This document shows positions 60,614 to 64,000 of a stretch of DNA of 64,000 nucleotides, piece after piece. The stretch covers positions 124,001-188,000 of the forward strand of contig NZ_JAMTCR010000003.1 of assembly GCF_024171945.1 (NCBI RefSeq), read 5' to 3'. This DNA is from Actinokineospora globicatena (GTDB taxonomy: Bacteria; Actinomycetota; Actinomycetes; Mycobacteriales; Pseudonocardiaceae). The position numbers were made by a program, and so were the translations under genes. The notes below the pieces were generated by a model, which saw nothing but the letters and a program-made list of their open reading frames with translations, had not been told where the DNA came from and searched no databases. Position 1 is the first letter of the stretch. Every line of letters starts with the position of its first letter.

Positions 60614-60784
60614 GTGACCATCCGTGAGGAACTGGGCCGTTCGGGTGGAGGGCGGCGGTTGGTAATTGTCTATCGGGATGGTGCGGTATTAGCGTACGGG
60701 TCGACACGCCTGGAGTGCTGGTCGGAACTGGGAGAACTCGGCTGGACTGTGCACAAAGGTCGGCAGTGGTCGGCTCCCGGTTAA
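60614..60784 (+). CDS. Small ORF with a TTA codon
   Basis: A 56-residue frame from GTG 60614 (or 60599) to TAA 60784: VTIREELGRSGGGRRLVIVYRDGAV...WSELGELGWTVHKGRQWSAPG. It contains an in-frame TTA leucine codon (60689), rare in high-GC actinomycetes, and less GC-biased codons than its neighbours. No family recognised. It lies between the ATPase-HTH gene and the acyltransferase pair, in an A/T-richer 430-bp region that probably also holds the promoter of the downstream genes. Confidence 0.4.
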   Translation: MTIREELGRSGGGRRLVIVYRDGAVLAYGSTRLECWSELGELGWTVHKGRQWSAPG

Positions 60785-60832
60785 TCCCCGGTTACCCCAT
60801 TGTTTCGGTTATCAGGAAATGGTCGAGGTGTG

Positions 60833-61795
60833 ATGCGCCCGCTTGTCCTGTTCGACGGTCTTGGCGCGCGGAATGACGCGTTGATCCCGGTGCTGCGGCA
60901 CGCCGCCCGCCGGTCCGGGAATGCGGCGTTCTTCCAGTCGGTGTACCGCGCGCTCGACGAGGTGGTCGAACACCTCGGGCCGACGGCGTTGCCCGGGGGG
61001 ATGCCGCTGGCGAAGTGGCTGGACGGCGTCGAGCCCCCGGTCCTGGACTCCACCGCGACCGGCGTGCTGGTCCACGTGCACCAACTCTGCCTCCTGCAAC
61101 CGGGAACCCTCCCCGACGACACCCGGGGCGCGCTGGGCCACAGCATCGGCCTGCAGGCCGCGATCGTCGCGGGCACCAACAGCCGCCGGTTGGACGACTT
61201 CTTCGCGCTGGCGTCGGCCTCGGTCAAGTTGGTCCTGGTCAGCCTCGCCCGCGCCCAGCGACTTGTCCCCGACGAGGGCAGCCCGATGAGCGCTGTCGCC
61301 GGCCCCACCACCGCCGACCTGCGCGCCCTGCTCGCCGATCACCCCACCGTGACGATCGGCTTGGTCAACACCCCCACCGCGCACGTGCTCACCGGCCCGC
61401 CCGCCGACCTGCGCGCACTCACCAGCACGGCCTCCGGCGCCTGGACCGACCTGCCCACGACGATCCCCTTCCACAGCCCCCTGCTGGCCGACCTCCCCGC
61501 CCAGGTGCGCGACGACCTGCCCGCGATAGGCCCCCTGCCCAGCCCGCGCGACCTCGCGCTACCCGTCTACGCCGCCGACGGCGGCCAAGACCTGCGCACC
61601 GCGGACGACCTCGTCGACGAGTACCTGCACCAGGTCTTCGTGCGGCCCAACGACTGGGCGAGCGCCGTCCACCACGCGATCGCCGACGCGGGAGCCGACA
61701 CCGTCCTGGACGCGGGCCCCGGACCGGGTGCCCGCCGGTTCGCCCGCGAGTGCGCCCCCGCCGTCCGCTTCCAGCCGTTGCGACAAGCCCACTGA
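60833..61795 (+). CDS. Free-standing acyltransferase or acyl hydrolase (AT1)
   Basis: A 320-residue malonyltransferase-fold protein. The nucleophile S104 sits in GHSIGLQAA and the region IPFHSPLLADLPAQ replaces the usual FHTPLM/HSPLM. The N-terminal FPGQGSQ loop is degenerate (FDGLGARN), as in acyl hydrolases (PedC-like editing enzymes) of trans-AT polyketide clusters, which remove stalled acyl groups, rather than true malonyl transferases. ATG 60833 begins the fold; the frame is open to 60800. It lies 12 bp before a second AT gene and together they precede a KS-led megasynthase. Confidence 0.78.
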   Translation: MRPLVLFDGLGARNDALIPVLRHAARRSGNAAFFQSVYRALDEVVEHLGPTALPGGMPLAKWLDGVEPPVLDSTATGVLVHVHQLCLLQPGTLPDDTRGALGHSIGLQAAIVAGTNSRRLDDFFALASASVKLVLVSLARAQRLVPDEGSPMSAVAGPTTADLRALLADHPTVTIGLVNTPTAHVLTGPPADLRALTSTASGAWTDLPTTIPFHSPLLADLPAQVRDDLPAIGPLPSPRDLALPVYAADGGQDLRTADDLVDEYLHQVFVRPNDWASAVHHAIADAGADTVLDAGPGPGARRFARECAPAVRFQPLRQAH

Positions 61796-61807
61796 GAGGA
61801 GCTACCC

Positions 61808-62629
61808 GTGCGTTGTCTGCTGTTCCCGGGTCAAGGCGTGCAGAAGCGCGGGATGGGGACGGACCTGTTCGCCCGCCACCCCGAGGCGACCGCGCTGGCC
61901 GATGACGTGCTGGGCTACTCGATCGAGGAGCTGTGCGCCCGCGACCCGCTGCGCCGGCTGCGCGACACCCGCTTCGCCCAGCCCGCGGTGTTCTTCGTCA
62001 ACGCGCTCCTCGCGGCGGAGCAACCCCGGCCCGACTGCGTGGCCGGGCACAGCCTGGGGGAGTACAACGCGCTGGTCGCCGCCGGTGTGCTCACGCTGGC
62101 CGACGGACTGGCGCTGGTGGCCAGGCGCGCCGAGCTGATGGCCGAGGTCACCGGCGGCGGCATGTCCGCCGTGCAGGGCGTGCCCGCCGCGTTCGTCCGC
62201 CGCGCCCTCGTCGAGACCGGACTGCCGAACGTCTTCCTGGCGAACCTCAACGCCGACACCCAGACCACGATCGCCGGTGACCGCGCGGAGCTGGCCGTGG
62301 CGGGCAAGGCGATCGCCGCGCTGCCCGGCGCGCGGGTCATCCCGCTGAACGTGAGCGGCCCGTTCCACACCCCGCTGATGGCCCCCGCCGCGGCCCGGTT
62401 GCGCGAGGTGCTCGCCGAGCAGACCTTCGCGCCCGCCGCGGTCCCGGTGGTCTCCAGCGTCACCGGCGAGCTGTTCGACCCCGCCGACGGCGCCGACCTG
62501 CTGGCCCGCCAGCTGGCCGAGCCGGTCGAGTGGGTGCGCGTGGTGCACACCCTGCGCGCGCTGGGTGTCACCGAGTTCGACGAGGTCAACGGCCGGACGG
62601 TGACCGCCTTGGTCACCCGGATCCACTGA
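61808..62629 (+). CDS. Trans-acting malonyl-CoA:ACP acyltransferase (AT2)
   Basis: A 273-residue FabD/PksE-type transferase with a regular layout: LFPGQGVQKRGMG at the N-terminus, nucleophile S82 in GHSLGEYNALVAAG, the ARRAELM arginine and GPFHTPLM, which indicates malonyl-CoA. The start has a GAGGAG RBS. As a free AT next to a KS-led megasynthase it should load malonyl units in trans onto PKS modules that lack their own AT. A housekeeping fabD is less likely because no fatty-acid genes accompany it and a second AT-like gene is directly upstream. Confidence 0.9.
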   Translation: MRCLLFPGQGVQKRGMGTDLFARHPEATALADDVLGYSIEELCARDPLRRLRDTRFAQPAVFFVNALLAAEQPRPDCVAGHSLGEYNALVAAGVLTLADGLALVARRAELMAEVTGGGMSAVQGVPAAFVRRALVETGLPNVFLANLNADTQTTIAGDRAELAVAGKAIAALPGARVIPLNVSGPFHTPLMAPAAARLREVLAEQTFAPAAVPVVSSVTGELFDPADGADLLARQLAEPVEWVRVVHTLRALGVTEFDEVNGRTVTALVTRIH

Positions 62630-62639
62630 GCGGGGAGTC

Positions 62640-64000
62640 ATGGGGCACGACAAGGACATCGCGGTCGTCGGCTTATCGGTCGACCTGCCCGGCGCGTCCG
62701 GGCTCGACGAGCTGTGGCGGCTGGTCAGCACCGGGTCGGGCACCGCGCGGCCGTTCCCGGCCGACCGGGCGGCCAAGCTCGCCGAGTACATCGCCTACCT
62801 GCGCGCGACCAGCATCGACCCGGTCCCCGAGCCGGGTGTCGACTACCACAACGGCTACTTCCTCGACACCGTCGACCACTTCGACCACACCGCGTTCGGC
62901 ATGAACCCCCGGCAGGCGACGCTGACCGACCCGCACCACCGGATGGTGCTGCGCGCGATGTACCTGGCCTTCGAGGACGCGGGCTACTCGCTGGAGAGGT
63001 TGCGCGGCAGCCGGACCGGGGTGTTCGTCGGCTTCGCGGTCAACCCGGGCTCGACCTACCTGGACTACATCAGCCGGGTCGACCCGTCGGTGGGCCAGCA
63101 GGCGATCACCGGCAACATCCCGGCGATGCTGGCCAACCGGCTCTCGCACCTGCTCGACCTGCGCGGGCCCAGCATGGTGGTGGACACCGCGTGCTCGGCG
63201 ACGCTGGTCGCGGTGCACCAGGCCAAGAACGCGCTGCTGCTGGGCGACTGCGACCTGGCGGTGGTCGGCGGCGCGCGGATCGTGTTCGCGCCGGTCAAGC
63301 ACCAGCACTCGAACATCGGCATCGAGTCCTCCGACGGCGTCACCCGCACCTTCGACGAGGCGGCGGACGGCACCGGGTTCGGCGAGGGCTCCGGTGCGGT
63401 GGTGCTCAAGCGGCTCGACCGGGCGCTGGCCGACGGCGACCAGGTGTACGCGGTGCTCAAGGGCAGCGCGGTCAACCACGACGGCAACACCGAGGGGATC
63501 ACCAACCCCGACAGCGACTCCCAGGCCGACCTGCTGCTCAGCGCCTGGCGCGACGCCGACGTCGACCCGCGCACCATCGGCTACTTCGAGGCGCACGGCA
63601 CCGCGACCCGGGTCGGCGACCCGATCGAGCACGAGGGCATCAAGCGCGCGTTCGCCCGGCACACCACCGACCGCCAGTTCTGCGCCGTCGGCACGGTGAA
63701 GGCCAACGTCGGCCACCTGTTCGAGGGCTCCGGCGTGGTCGGCCTGATCAAGGCGATCGCGGTGCTGCGCCACGGGGTCATCCCGCCGCAGGCCAACTAC
63801 CGGACGCCGAACCCGAAGCTGGACTTCACCTCCGGCCCGCTGTACCTGCCCACCGAGGCGCGGCCGTGGCAGCCGGACGGGCCGCGCCGCGCGGGTGTGA
63901 GCGCGTTCGGCCTCGGCGGCACCAACGCGCACGCGGTGCTGGAGGAGCACGTCGCGGTCGACGAGCGGCCCGCGTCCACCGGTCCGCAGCTGTTCGTGCT
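62640..64000 (+). CDS. PKS megasynthase, N-terminal KS (truncated by window edge)
   Basis: An open frame to the right edge, at least 453 codons. It begins with a full ketosynthase: C185 in DTACSATL, H319 in EAHGTATRVGDP and H359 in KANVGH. PRQATLTDPHHRMV and the flexible DYHNGYFLDTVDHF are of the sort seen in trans-AT and hybrid PKS ketosynthases. ATG 62640 has a GGGGAG RBS and follows the AT2 gene by 10 bp, so the three genes are one operon. Codon 12 is TTA (62673), a rare codon read by the bldA tRNA in actinomycetes, which suggests development-dependent translation. What follows the KS lies outside the window. A KS N-terminus without a loading domain implies priming by another protein, or that the KS itself is the starter or condensing unit. 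Confidence 0.9.
   Translation, partial: MGHDKDIAVVGLSVDLPGASGLDELWRLVSTGSGTARPFPADRAAKLAEYIAYLRATSIDPVPEPGVDYHNGYFLDTVDHFDHTAFGMNPRQATLTDPHHRMVLRAMYLAFEDAGYSLERLRGSRTGVFVGFAVNPGSTYLDYISRVDPSVGQQAITGNIPAMLANRLSHLLDLRGPSMVVDTACSATLVAVHQAKNALLLGDCDLAVVGGARIVFAPVKHQHSNIGIESSDGVTRTFDEAADGTGFGEGSGAVVLKRLDRALADGDQVYAVLKGSAVNHDGNTEGITNPDSDSQADLLLSAWRDADVDPRTIGYFEAHGTATRVGDPIEHEGIKRAFARHTTDRQFCAVGTVKANVGHLFEGSGVVGLIKAIAVLRHGVIPPQANYRTPNPKLDFTSGPLYLPTEARPWQPDGPRRAGVSAFGLGGTNAHAVLEEHVAVDERPASTGPQLFV

Noticed and set aside
62673..63950. 425-codon minus-strand frame opposite the final KS
   Set aside because: Antisense shadow; the plus strand has a full KS with catalytic C-H-H residues running off the window end.

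Overview
The window is high-GC actinobacterial DNA. GTG starts and 4-bp ATGA/GTGA stop-start overlaps are frequent, and many gene families are actinomycete-typical: an ECF42-like sigma factor with a DGPF protein, a TIGR04222-like protein, an Lsr2-like domain, DUF4097 and DUF3253. The content suggests a Pseudonocardiaceae-like specialised-metabolite producer, but no rRNA or marker gene fixes the taxon. No tRNA, rRNA, CRISPR array or intact insertion sequence was seen.

Layout. (1) 6-17776, plus strand: a tightly coupled NRPS/PKS operon. Its order is C-A-MT-PCP-C-A-PCP, then A-PCP (phenylalanine-like code), KS-AT-ACP, a free SDR reductase, C-A-PCP and a lone A domain. A convergent MFS exporter follows. 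(2) 19.2-30.9 kb: accessory genes. These are a secreted M6 metalloprotease, two GNAT proteins (one a NUDIX-GNAT fusion), small secreted proteins, a ribbon-helix-helix regulator with a phased operator array leading a DUF4097/ABC-2 exporter set, a ricin-type lectin, an APH-like kinase with an MFS protein, and a PRC-barrel protein. (3) 44549-30990, minus strand: six coupled genes. They encode an MDR reductase, a CitE-like aldolase, an alpha-oxoamine synthase, a MaoC hydratase, an MFS exporter and a 2895-residue hybrid KS-AT-ACP-luciferase-like monooxygenase-C-A-PCP-C protein. (4) 44.9-60.4 kb: a patatin-like lipase, an exonuclease with BRCT and Lsr2-like domains, a CHAT-protease/STAND/TPR protein with a small membrane partner, an ECF42 sigma factor pair, a GDSL esterase, a PEP-mutase-family enzyme and an ATPase-HTH regulator. 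(5) 60.8 kb to the right edge: two free-standing acyltransferases and the start of a KS-led megasynthase with a TTA codon at codon 12, probably the beginning of a second, trans-AT polyketide cluster.

How the genes work together. The most notable inference concerns block 3. Its four small enzymes are the four classes I recall for making the carbon-methylene (ketomethylene) pseudodipeptide of ketomemicin: aldol addition of an acyl-CoA to an alpha-keto acid, dehydration, reduction to a 2-substituted succinyl-CoA, and decarboxylative condensation with an amino acid. Here they sit in one operon with a PKS-NRPS that ends in an extra condensation domain and has no thioesterase. That suggests the peptidyl chain is released onto the free amine of such a pseudodipeptide. 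Whether blocks 1 and 3 make one product or two cannot be decided from this sequence.
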